From Acidobacteria bacterium UBA2990 (GTDB lineage Bacteria > Acidobacteriota > Vicinamibacteria > Vicinamibacterales > UBA8438): 48,317 bases of DNA. Below, piece after piece: positions 1 to 8,460 of the stretch. The position numbers and the translations under genes were made by a program. The stretch lies in the NCBI GenBank assembly GCA_002347025.1, contig DEAE01000028.1, positions 28,656 through 76,972 of the forward strand, read 5' to 3'. Below the pieces are notes generated by a model. That model ran no database searches. It saw nothing but the letters and a program-made list of their open reading frames with translations, and was not told the origin of the DNA. Numbering within the stretch: the stretch's first letter is position 1; every line of letters starts with the position of its first letter.

Positions 1-32
1 GGCTGGCCAAGCCACTAAGGCCACCGCCAGAC

Positions 33-1766
33 CTAAGGTAAGGCAAAAACAAAGAGACCATTTCCACCAACAGGCCGTGTCTTCTCTGGAGTCAGTTGGG
101 CGGGGAGCATGCCACCCCAACTGGCTCCTCCACCACCGGTGGGAATTGCCACATACTGCTTGCCCTCGACGGCGTAAGTAATCGGGAAACCCTGCACGGA
201 TGTCGGAAGCCTGGTCTCCCACAAGGTCTCACCAGTCGCAGCATCAAATGCGAAAGCCTCGCGGTCCCACCCCCCAGTGATTGCCAGGCCACCGGCCGTA
301 GTTAGAGCGGCACTGTTAATTGGCGTCCGAAATCGGCGCCTCCAAAGAACTTCGCCGGTACGCATGCTCATCGCTACAAACTCGCCGAGCTGTTCGTCGC
401 TGTCAGGATGGTGGTGATTGGTCCTCCGAACCGGCCCAGTGCCTCCACCGCCTGCGACCCGGTCTACAGGCCCGAAAACCGCTGTCTCGCAATTCAGGTT
501 GATCGGAATGAAGAATGCTTCCATGCCTGGGTGATAGGACATTGCACGCCAACTCTTGAATCCAGAAGTACTCGGACACCAATAGACTTCTTCTCCAATC
601 ACCGGGATAGTCCCATCTCGGTAAGTAACCTGTCCAGTGACCGGATCAATGTCGGCTACCGTTTGGTAGCCAAGATCATGTGCGTTCCGGAAGCGGCCAG
701 TCTGGAGAGCCATCTCCCAAAGAACCCCGATCTTTCCCATCGTAAACACTGATCTACGGTCGTCGTAGTCAACCAGAATTCGCTCAAAGACCTCGTCCAT
801 ATCGAGTGTCTCGCCTGGCAAATGCTGGTAATACCACTTCATCTCTCCAGTGTCCGGGTCAAGTGCTAATGTGGAATTGGTGTACAACGCATCCCCATCA
901 GTCCCTCGAACTGCTCGAGCCCACGGCTTAGCCTGAGACGTCCCGTGGAACAGAGTCCGGGTCACCGGGTCATAGCTACCAGGAATCCAAGAATCGCTCC
1001 CGGCCCGAAACATGGGCGGCAGGTCACCCCACGTGTCGCCGCCGCGCTGGCCAGGTAACGCGACCGTGGACGTCCGCCAAAGTTCTTCACCCGTTTGAGC
1101 ATCCAGCCCGACGATATAGCAACTCTCCTCTCTATAACGTCCACATCCGGTTAACCCGGAAACCACCTTTCCATCAGCGATAATCGACCCGCTCGAAAAC
1201 TGATACCCGACTCCTTGGTCGATGTCACTGTCCCACACTTCCTCACCGGTGCGTGCATCGATCGCCACCACATGAGCATCAGCGGTATTCAGATAGATCT
1301 TGTCCTCATACATTGAGATATTGCGATGCATACGCCCGGGAGGTGGCCCACCGAAAGAATTACCCGGGGCCTCAGCCCCTCTCTCATATTGCCAAATCAG
1401 ATCGCCTGTCGCCGCATCCAAGGCCTGCACGATCTCTCCTGGATTCGCGACAAAAAGAACACCATCATGAACCAGCGGCGTAGTTTGCTGCGGTCCAGAC
1501 CGCAGGGCCCAGCTCCAAGCCAGTCGCAAATCGCCGACATTGGCCGGCGTGATCTGGTCTAGCGGGCTGTGAGCCTGCCCATCGAGAGTACGCCGCCAAT
1601 TCAACCAGTCTCCTTCGTCTGGGTTCTGCAACATTGCATCTGTCACAGGGACATAACCCTCGATCTGCGCCAAAGCGTGAATCGGCATGCCCAGGCAGGC
1701 TATACCCAAGGCGCCAACCAAGAACCAATTCTCAACTCTGCCAAACAGCGTCATCGATGTTGTCAT
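33..1766 (-). CDS. Secreted PQQ-type beta-propeller dehydrogenase (577 aa)
   Basis: Probable periplasmic quinoprotein alcohol or polyol dehydrogenase; the substrate cannot be told from sequence. The N-terminus (residues about 1-34, ending at ALAQ) is a signal peptide. The rest is an eight-bladed propeller with repeated tryptophan-docking blades such as ALDAATGDLIW, ALDPDTGEMKWYY and AFDAATGETLW. The segment LPGETLDMDEVFER sits where quinoprotein alcohol dehydrogenases carry the catalytic Asp. A Cys pair (TGCGRYREESC) lies at the blade where other members have a glycine-rich loop. There is no CxxCH, so electrons must go to a separate acceptor. ATG 1766 has TAGGAT about 7 nt upstream. It is closely similar in layout to the gene at 45401-47083. 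Confidence 0.88.
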   Translation of the reverse strand: MTTSMTLFGRVENWFLVGALGIACLGMPIHALAQIEGYVPVTDAMLQNPDEGDWLNWRRTLDGQAHSPLDQITPANVGDLRLAWSWALRSGPQQTTPLVHDGVLFVANPGEIVQALDAATGDLIWQYERGAEAPGNSFGGPPPGRMHRNISMYEDKIYLNTADAHVVAIDARTGEEVWDSDIDQGVGYQFSSGSIIADGKVVSGLTGCGRYREESCYIVGLDAQTGEELWRTSTVALPGQRGGDTWGDLPPMFRAGSDSWIPGSYDPVTRTLFHGTSQAKPWARAVRGTDGDALYTNSTLALDPDTGEMKWYYQHLPGETLDMDEVFERILVDYDDRRSVFTMGKIGVLWEMALQTGRFRNAHDLGYQTVADIDPVTGQVTYRDGTIPVIGEEVYWCPSTSGFKSWRAMSYHPGMEAFFIPINLNCETAVFGPVDRVAGGGGTGPVRRTNHHHPDSDEQLGEFVAMSMRTGEVLWRRRFRTPINSAALTTAGGLAITGGWDREAFAFDAATGETLWETRLPTSVQGFPITYAVEGKQYVAIPTGGGGASWGGMLPAQLTPEKTRPVGGNGLFVFALP

Positions 1767-1974
1767 GGGGATATCCTACCTAAATCTCTCTAGCAGTATC
1801 AGTGAAGCGGCCCTCCGAACCGTGCAACAACCTCGGTTCAGACTATGTCGTGTATCTCGAAGCATCTATCCACTGACATACTCACAACCGCCACCTAACG
1901 GATCGTAATCTCAGGCCTAGGCAGATCACCAAGAGGCGCCTGGGACTGAACGTAAGCAGGTGCTGGAAAGTAAC

Positions 1975-2016
1975 GAGAGTATCACCCGCCGCCATACAGT
2001 GACGGGTGATACCCTC
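1975..2016 (-). terminator. Terminator-like hairpin after the DUF1501 gene
   Basis: A 10-bp perfect stem (1979-1988 with 2003-2012) has a 14-nt loop and extends outward across one mismatch to about 14 bp. It begins a few bases past the stop of the minus-strand DUF1501 gene. The T tract after it is poor (TTACTTTCC), so it may act as a 3' stability element or a weak intrinsic terminator. Confidence 0.5.
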
Positions 2017-2019
2017 GCC

Positions 2020-3486
2020 TTAGGCCACTATCTGTGGAATCAATGTGCCGTGCACGTCGGTAAGACGCATATCTCGCCCATTGTAACGATAGGTTAACTG
2101 GGTGTGGTCCATCCCCAATAGGTGCAACATCGTCGCGTGAAAATCGTGCGCCGAGATCCGCTGTTCCGCCGCCTTATAGCCGAAGTCGTCGCTCGCACCA
2201 ATCACCTGCCCACCCTGGATACCAGCACCAGCCATCCAGCCTGTCATAGCGCCAGGATTGTGGTCTCGACCGACCCCACGCTGTGAGATGGGCATGCGCC
2301 CAAACTCTGCATGCCACACAACCAATGTCTCGTCGAGCATGCCTCGTGCCTTCAGGTCAGTCAGCAAGCCAGCAATCGGCAAATCGGTCTCTTTTGCGTG
2401 CTGCGAGTGATTTTCCTTCAGATTGCTGTGAGCATCCCATGTGTCGGTATTCTGTTGACCTAACCCACCGTGAAACAGCTGAACAAACCGCACGCCACGT
2501 TCCACCAAGCGACGCGCCATCAGGCACTGTCTTCCGAACGGCTCTGTCATAGAGTCATCTAGCCCATAGAGCTTCTTGGTCGCATCGGACTCAGCCGATG
2601 TGTCGACCGCCTCTGGTGCACAACCTTGCATCCGATAGGCCAACTCATAGGACGAAATCCTGGCAGCCAATTCCGAGTTGCCCGGATTCTGGGCCATATC
2701 GATCTCATTCAATTTCGCCAACGTATCGAGCCTAGCCCGCTGCTGCGATTCAGTCATCCCAGCCGGCGGCTGTAAATCAACAATGGGGTCACCAACCGCA
2801 CGGAATAAGGTGCCTTGATACGCAGCCGGCATAAAGCCGGCGCTCCAGTCGGTTGGCCCTCCAAGGGGCCCGCCACGGTAATCGTTCATAACCACGAACG
2901 CCGGCAGACTGGAACTTTCAGACCCCAATCCGTAGGTCACCCAAGACCCCACGCTGGGAAAACCTACCCGGATCTGTCCGGTCTGCATTTCATAGGTAGC
3001 CTGAATGTGGTCATTCGAACGTCCGTACAAGGACCGGATAAATGCAATCTCGTCTACCTTTTTGGAGATGTGAGGAAAGATGTCTGATACTTCGATACCG
3101 CTTTCGCCATGCTTTTTGAATCCAAATGGACTCGGCATCAACGGTCCAGGGTGCCCCTGTCTAACGACAACCGACTCGGCCATCGGCTGGCCGGCGTAGT
3201 CAATAAGTGCCTGTTTCGGGTCAAATGTATCAACTTGGCTGACACCCCCACTCATAAACAGTGAGATCACCGACTTAGCCCGCGGTTCAAAGTGTGGGGA
3301 CCTCGGGGTAAACGGATTACCCGCTACTGGGGCCTCGCATGTATCCGACTGGGCAGCTGCCAACAATCCCTGCTGATCGAGACTGTGGGCTAGCGCTAAA
3401 CCAGCAATGCCCCCCCCGGATTGAAAAAGAAAGTCCCGACGGTCCCAGAACGTCCGCTTTTTGCAATGATGATGTTGATGAGACAT
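2020..3486 (-). CDS. DUF1501 family secreted protein, Tat-type leader (488 aa)
   Basis: DUF1501 belongs to the sulfatase/alkaline-phosphatase-like fold, but its biochemical role is not established. The leader has a twin-arginine motif (DRRDFLFQSGGG, residues about 16-27) followed by a hydrophobic stretch, which suggests Tat export. Family landmarks are visible: VISLFMSGGVSQVDTFDPK, FIRSLYGRSNDH, RGVRFVQLFHGG, and near the C-terminus VVWHAEFGRMP followed by GRDHNP. ATG 3486 has AAGGAG 6 nt upstream. It starts 23 nt after the DUF1549/DUF1553 gene at 3510-6134, so the two are almost certainly co-transcribed. This pairing recurs at 26029-30855 and is common in Planctomycetota and Acidobacteriota. 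Confidence 0.93.
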   Translation of the reverse strand: MSHQHHHCKKRTFWDRRDFLFQSGGGIAGLALAHSLDQQGLLAAAQSDTCEAPVAGNPFTPRSPHFEPRAKSVISLFMSGGVSQVDTFDPKQALIDYAGQPMAESVVVRQGHPGPLMPSPFGFKKHGESGIEVSDIFPHISKKVDEIAFIRSLYGRSNDHIQATYEMQTGQIRVGFPSVGSWVTYGLGSESSSLPAFVVMNDYRGGPLGGPTDWSAGFMPAAYQGTLFRAVGDPIVDLQPPAGMTESQQRARLDTLAKLNEIDMAQNPGNSELAARISSYELAYRMQGCAPEAVDTSAESDATKKLYGLDDSMTEPFGRQCLMARRLVERGVRFVQLFHGGLGQQNTDTWDAHSNLKENHSQHAKETDLPIAGLLTDLKARGMLDETLVVWHAEFGRMPISQRGVGRDHNPGAMTGWMAGAGIQGGQVIGASDDFGYKAAEQRISAHDFHATMLHLLGMDHTQLTYRYNGRDMRLTDVHGTLIPQIVA

Positions 3487-3509
3487 GCTTGCTCCTTCGG
3501 CTTACCTGC

Positions 3510-6134
3510 TCACCTCAAATAGAGGAATTCGTTCAGGTTCAACATAACGTGGGTCAAATCCACCAAGGATTGGCCACCAACCAGGCTTCTTGCAACTTCG
3601 ACTTCGGCATCCGTTGGAGACCGCGTCAACGCGATCCGGTAGGCCAAATCAATTTGCCGGTCGATGTCACCAGGAGCCTCCCGCACTAGCCGATCGGCAA
3701 ACAACTCAGCCTGATTTAGCACAAATTCGTTATTCATCAAGGTGAGCGCCTGTGTGGCTACGGTAGACACGTTTCGAGCCGCTGCAGTTTGATTCTGGTC
3801 AGGTAGATCAAAGGTGTCAAAGAACGGGAACCCGAGGGACCGGCGCCTAAAGACATAGACACTGCGCCGCCATACCTCTGGGCCGTCAGTCTGATTGTCC
3901 CAATGTCCCTTGCCTTCAGAGGTCTTCAGAATGTCTTCCGGCACGTAAGGGAAAATTGGTTTCCCTCCGACTGACAAATCGATCCCACCACTCACGGTCA
4001 TGATAGTGTCACGCAGGGCTTCAGCCTCAAGGCGTTGGGGCCGATACCGCCAAAGGTACTGGTTCTCAGGATCAGTGGCTAATGCCGACGGGTCGCCGTT
4101 AGCCGACACCATCTGGTAGGCCTCAGAGGTCATCATCAGCCGATGCATTTCCTTCACGCTCCAGCCCCGATTCATGAACTCTACAGCCAGCCAATCGAGC
4201 AACTCTGGATGGCTGGGCAGGTCTCCCATCTTGCCCAGGTTATCGAGGGTCCGCACAATGCCACGACCAAAATGGTGATGCCAAATACGGTTTACTGCAA
4301 CCCGCGCAGTCAGTGGATTGTCTCGAGAGGCGATCCATTCAGCCAGTGCCAGACGACGGCCAGATGTTCGGCCACCAGGACGAACAATCTCTGTCGGCGG
4401 ATCACCATAGGTCGCCACGGTAAGGAAGCCTGGTTCCATCTCAGACCCAGGGCTAAATGGGTCACCTCGGATTAGGAAATGATTAGGGGGAGCCTCGTAA
4501 TCTGGTCCCCCAACCTCATGCAGGAAAGTGCCTGGTTCCTCTGGTGGTATCCGACACTCAGGGCACCCGATCACTTCGTCCCCTGGACCATCGGGCGCAA
4601 ACCGGTAGTCACCATCCGTTACAATTTCAGCCATTGGTGGCACAGGAGGACGTTCGCGATCTAAGGCCTCAACCTGAGACATTAACTCACTGTGGCGGTC
4701 GGCTTCTTCTGCAGACAGTGCGTCAACAACCCTCTGTCGAGGCGGATTAATTGAGAGCACCTGCGCCGCGAGTAGCTGCTCACCCGCAGTTCGTTCATCA
4801 GCAGGCTTCTCAGCAGCAAGTTGCACATTCTCAGGAAAACGTTCACGAATTAATTCAAGCTTTAGACGATTGCGATGGGGCTCTTCGATAGCCGCAATCT
4901 GTACCTGAAGCGGCTCCACCTTCGCATCGATATCCGCATTGGCCTTACGATAAGCCCTCTCGTCAGCTCGATCGAGCAGGGGATGATCAATCTCTACGTA
5001 ACCGAAGATTGATGCCTGTAGACTATAGTAATCCTTCTGCAAAATCGGGTCGAACTTGTGATCGTGGCAACGAGCACAGTGCACGGTCATTCCCAAGACA
5101 CCGCGACCAAGTGTCGCCAGTACGTCGTCAAGGTAGTCGTGCCTGCGCTCTGGGTTGTCCTTTTCCCGAAATTGGACTCTGGGGCCAGCCCTTAAAAAGC
5201 CCGTGGCTATGAGAGTCTCATCAGTGACGTGGTCAAGTTCGTCACCGGCAATTTGTTCCTTCAGAAATTGGTTAAACGGTTTGTCTTTGTTATAAGCGTT
5301 AATTACGTAGTCCCGATAACGCCAGGCATTGGGACGCACGTAGTCTTGCTCGAAACCAGTCGAATCAGCGTATCGCGCAACGTCCATCCAGTGGCGTCCC
5401 CAACGCTCACCATAGTGCGGCGATTCCAGTAGTTTGTCGATCAAACGTTCCCAAGCACCACGTTCCGTGTCACTCAGAAACTCGTTCACCTGCTCGGGCG
5501 TAGGTGGCAACCCCGTGAGGTCAATATAGGCACGACGCAACCGAGCCAAGGGATTGGCCTTCGGCCCCGGGCTCACACCGACCTCGCGCCTTGCTGAATC
5601 TAGAAAACGATCAATGGGGTGCTCAAAGACTTTCGACGTCGGAACCTTAGTCTGAACCGGCAACTGAAAAGCCCAGTAGTTCCGAGCATTCGGTGGAAGC
5701 TCTGAGTTTTCGAGAGCTGATAACGCAGCACCGGCTGAAGTTGCACCTCCCTCATCCCAGTGAGCACCACTATCAATCCAAGCCCGGACCGCAGCCACCT
5801 CGACTTCACTGAGGCGGTCCCCTCCCATCGGCATCGGAGGGTCATCGAGGCCAGCCAGCACGCGATATAACCGGCTTTCGTCAGCACGGCCTGGCACCAG
5901 TGCCGACCCTCTAGTCCCCCCGGCAATCGCAGCATCTCTGGATCGTAAGTCCAACCCCGACAGCTGCGAGGCCTCTCCGTGACAGTTCCAGCAGCTCCGT
6001 TCGAAAATTGGTCGTATATCTTCAGTGAAGGTAATAGCCGAAACTGGCTGTGCCTCAACACCTGAGACACCCACAAACGCGATGAACAACCACACCCTCA
6101 TCGTTAGGCCTAATAAACCAGTGATTCCACGCAT
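3510..6134 (-). CDS. PSCyt1/DUF1549/DUF1553 cytochrome-like secreted protein (874 aa)
   Basis: Large exported protein of the planctomycete-type cytochrome family. After a signal peptide ending near VEAQ, a PSCyt1 module carries the heme-binding motif CWNCH (residues about 48-52). DUF1549 follows, with the fingerprint CARCHDHKFDP, which contains a second CxxCH. The C-terminal half is DUF1553 (RVAVNRIWHHHFGRGIV, ALTLMNNEFV). A CPECR pair in the middle is a further possible metal site. The start is placed at ATG 6134 because GGTGGAGG lies 6 nt upstream of it but directly abuts the alternative ATG at 6140. It is the first gene of a two-gene unit with DUF1501. The family is thought to work in extracytoplasmic electron transfer or polymer breakdown, but no reaction is proven. 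Confidence 0.92.
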   Translation of the reverse strand: MRGITGLLGLTMRVWLFIAFVGVSGVEAQPVSAITFTEDIRPIFERSCWNCHGEASQLSGLDLRSRDAAIAGGTRGSALVPGRADESRLYRVLAGLDDPPMPMGGDRLSEVEVAAVRAWIDSGAHWDEGGATSAGAALSALENSELPPNARNYWAFQLPVQTKVPTSKVFEHPIDRFLDSARREVGVSPGPKANPLARLRRAYIDLTGLPPTPEQVNEFLSDTERGAWERLIDKLLESPHYGERWGRHWMDVARYADSTGFEQDYVRPNAWRYRDYVINAYNKDKPFNQFLKEQIAGDELDHVTDETLIATGFLRAGPRVQFREKDNPERRHDYLDDVLATLGRGVLGMTVHCARCHDHKFDPILQKDYYSLQASIFGYVEIDHPLLDRADERAYRKANADIDAKVEPLQVQIAAIEEPHRNRLKLELIRERFPENVQLAAEKPADERTAGEQLLAAQVLSINPPRQRVVDALSAEEADRHSELMSQVEALDRERPPVPPMAEIVTDGDYRFAPDGPGDEVIGCPECRIPPEEPGTFLHEVGGPDYEAPPNHFLIRGDPFSPGSEMEPGFLTVATYGDPPTEIVRPGGRTSGRRLALAEWIASRDNPLTARVAVNRIWHHHFGRGIVRTLDNLGKMGDLPSHPELLDWLAVEFMNRGWSVKEMHRLMMTSEAYQMVSANGDPSALATDPENQYLWRYRPQRLEAEALRDTIMTVSGGIDLSVGGKPIFPYVPEDILKTSEGKGHWDNQTDGPEVWRRSVYVFRRRSLGFPFFDTFDLPDQNQTAAARNVSTVATQALTLMNNEFVLNQAELFADRLVREAPGDIDRQIDLAYRIALTRSPTDAEVEVARSLVGGQSLVDLTHVMLNLNEFLYLR

Positions 6135-6435
6135 CGTCATCCTCCACCCCGACGACAGACACACTTGCCCGGCACTCACCCAATGACCACCGGATACGTG
6201 CGGTCGAAAAAGACCGTCAGACTAGCAAGCCACAACCGTGTTGGCCCAATCGGCAACAGGCTGGGCTAGCCCCAGAAGCTGGCCCATAGCATAGCATTAT
6301 CAGCACCTAGACTGACCCTACTAAGCCTGTTTACGCCACTCAAGTATGTGTTGGGCCGAGGCCCACTCCATTTGGAACAGCTCTAACCCAACCAACTTCC
6401 ACAGGACTTTCGGCTAGGACTTGTCAAAAAGCACT

Positions 6436-7437
6436 CTAGAACACCGCTATCACATTCAGCGGCGACCCCGTTCCACCAGAGACTGGAATCGGTCCAGCTG
6501 CCACCATGAACGACCAACGGCCCTCTGCAGCAGCCGTCTCCGCCAATAATTCCAAATCCATGTTATCAAAAATGTTTGTACCCAAAGCAGCTATGAGCAG
6601 GGTGTGCATCGGCAGCGCAACCCCGTCGACACCTGACGGTTGGACATCGGTGGCTGCATCGCTGCCAAACAGCGCTACATCCTGTTCTTTAATCCAACGA
6701 ATGGTCGATGCATGGACCCCTGCTGAATTTCCAGAAAGCTGCCACGGCCCAAGCTCAGCACGTCGAGCCCACCGACCGGTGCGCAAGAAGATCACATCCC
6801 CAGGAGCAACTGTCACACCCACCTGGTCTAACCAAGCCTCGATATCCTCGGTGTAAATCGCCGTGCCTGGCTGCAAGTAGGGCACCCCTTTTAGACGGGG
6901 AATATCGAGCAGTACTCCTCGGGTCAAGATGCCGTTCTTCAGGTTCTGGATCCCAAGCTTGCTACAACCGCTGCTTACTGAACTCGCATCGGCTGGAATA
7001 CCGTTATACATCATCCCGTCGTGCAAAAAATGACACAGGGCATCGATATGGCTGACCCCATAACCGTGGTAAGAAAACTCGATCGTGTCCGACCGGAGAG
7101 TCTCGGCCATCGTGTGGTTGAAGGCCGAGTCAGGGTTATCCGGGGCCACGTCCGGCATCGGATTGTGGGACAGGGATACCGTCAGGCCACGGGTCGGAAG
7201 AGCCAAGGCCTCTCGGCGTTTCTCGTCTGTGATCAAGTTAACAGTCCCAAGCTCATCAGCCAGCCCCCAGCGTCCCCAGTTTTTCACCTCTTCAAACAGG
7301 GCATTAAACTCTTCCTGGTCGCGTGGTTCTGGTCCTGAGCCATTGTCCTGTCCCATGACCGGCACTAACATCAGTCCGAAAGTGACCATAAACGAAAATC
7401 CCACAGTCGCTCTAGTCATCATTCTGCTTCGCATCAT
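6436..7437 (-). CDS. Cyclase-family (kynurenine formamidase-like) secreted hydrolase
   Basis: Metal-dependent hydrolase of the cyclase/kynurenine-formamidase superfamily (about 333 aa). The metal-binding signature appears as YHGYGVSHIDALCHF, matching the family pattern of His and Asp ligands. Other landmarks are NWGRWGLADELGTVN near the N-terminus, GDVIFLRTGR, and ALFGSDAATDVQP. A signal peptide ends near VMGQ, so the enzyme acts outside the cytoplasm, unlike formamidases of tryptophan degradation; the substrate is unknown. Starts are ambiguous (GTG 7440, ATG 7437, ATG 7434). GGGAG lies 6 nt before 7437, which I prefer. It stands alone, with 256 bp downstream before the next gene; that gap contains only a short GC-rich palindrome around 6261-6275. 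Confidence 0.88.
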   Translation of the reverse strand: MMRSRMMTRATVGFSFMVTFGLMLVPVMGQDNGSGPEPRDQEEFNALFEEVKNWGRWGLADELGTVNLITDEKRREALALPTRGLTVSLSHNPMPDVAPDNPDSAFNHTMAETLRSDTIEFSYHGYGVSHIDALCHFLHDGMMYNGIPADASSVSSGCSKLGIQNLKNGILTRGVLLDIPRLKGVPYLQPGTAIYTEDIEAWLDQVGVTVAPGDVIFLRTGRWARRAELGPWQLSGNSAGVHASTIRWIKEQDVALFGSDAATDVQPSGVDGVALPMHTLLIAALGTNIFDNMDLELLAETAAAEGRWSFMVAAGPIPVSGGTGSPLNVIAVF

Positions 7438-7525
7438 CACCTACTCCCTCTGCCTGCGGTCGCCATGACCGGCCGAGACCTGACAAAAATTCTGTTTCAG
7501 CGACGTTCTAATAAGACACACAGTA

Positions 7526-8275
7526 TCAAGCTCGACAGTCCGACGAGTTCCGTTCAAACAGGCTAAATCCCGTTTCTTCGGTCACCACCACCTCGACATC
7601 ATCAGAACGAGAGACCTCAAGGAGCGCAGATTCAAGCTTCACAGGGTCAGCCTCAACAGTTCCAGTCCTGGGACGCTCAAGAAATTCCTGCCAATCCTCA
7701 AGCGTGGCGTAATGGAAAGCCAAGTCACGCTCTACCTTTGGTCCGGGTGAGAATACACCAGCCGTAATCGTAGCACTCAGCATGTCACTTGCCGAACGGA
7801 TGTTACGCCGCCCACATCGCGTCTGCAGCACGCGACCCAGCGGCTCTCGGTCCCCCTCCCGGCTCACCTCAAGCCGCATCGGTCGCTCAGCCGGCTGGAT
7901 GTTGACCAGCAGGCCAGCCGGGCGCAACCACGAGCACACTTTACTCAGAGCGTCACCTACGCTCTCTGGACTCAATCATCACAACGAGCGGGAAAACACA
8001 ACAACATCAAAACTAGCTGGCTCAAGATCGAGAGTGAGTAGTTCGGCGGCGATATAACGGCAGTCGTGGCTGGGGTGCTCGGTGCCTACCTGACGGGCAT
8101 AGGCCACAGCGTCGGCATCTGGGTCCACGCCCAATACCGAAGCCGCCATCCTCGCGAAACGCCGACTCGTTCGACCATCTCCACAACCGATATCAAGAAC
8201 TGCCTTGCCGGTCAGTTCAATAAGGTCTTGCACTGCACCTAACTCCACCTCTGCCGGATCAACCACTCGGGTCAT
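7526..8275 (-). CDS. Class I SAM methyltransferase, probable tandem-selenocysteine protein
   Basis: A 249-residue reading frame interrupted only by TGA-TGA at 7976-7981 (codons 99-100). Upstream are SAM motif I VLDIGCGDG (residues 26-34), the acidic motif at VLGVDPDAD (Asp51) and the strand DVVVFSRSL (90-98). Downstream, LSPESVGDALSKV then WLRPAGLLVNIQP is the expected continuation of the same fold, so both halves are one protein in one frame. A separate downstream start would be TTG directly after the stops with no ribosome site. A hairpin at 7947-7965 has bacterial SECIS geometry. Family members often carry His-His, and I recall Cys in some subfamilies, at this catalytic-face position. ATG 8275 has GGAGGAT about 5 nt upstream. 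The alternative is a double nonsense pseudogene. The methyl acceptor is unknown. Confidence 0.8.
7947..7965 (-). promoter_or_regulatory. SECIS-like hairpin in the methyltransferase mRNA
   Basis: On the minus-strand transcript AGAGCGU and ACGCUCU form a perfect 7-bp stem closing the 5-nt loop AGGUG. The loop starts 17 nt after the second in-frame UGA and 20 nt after the first. Bacterial SECIS elements need a short apical loop with G in the first two positions, about 16-37 nt from the UGA. As I remember it, E. coli fdhF has loop AGGUCU 17 nt after its UGA. Both UGAs here meet the rule. The hairpin lies wholly within codons for ESVGDAL. Confidence 0.75.
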
Positions 8276-8350
8276 TCGATCCTCCAGTCAAATCTTATTT
8301 GGCCAAAACCATATGGCCAGACGCCATCTAAAATTGATGCACACTAGTAA

Positions 8351-8383
8351 GCCCAAGCACTCGAGCTTCGCAGAGCCTTGGGT
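8351..8383 (-). terminator. Weak terminator-like hairpin between carboxylesterase and methyltransferase
   Basis: CCCAAG (8352-8357) can pair with CTTGGG (about 8377-8382), and shorter pairings exist inside the loop. It lies downstream of the carboxylesterase stop and upstream of the methyltransferase start on the minus strand, so it could separate the two transcripts. No strong T run follows. The remaining leader (8276-8350) carries two TGGCCA palindromes at 8300-8305 and 8314-8319 that could be an operator. Confidence 0.3.
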
Positions 8384-8460
8384 CATCCAAGTTCAAGAAG
8401 CACACCAAGTCACAACCGAGACCTCATTCAACTCAGCGGATGGCAGCCGTCCAGTCACCC

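Noticed and set aside
7526..7975. The downstream half of the methyltransferase as a separate gene
   Set aside because: Its only start is a TTG directly after two stops, with no ribosome site, and it would lack the SAM-binding half of the fold.
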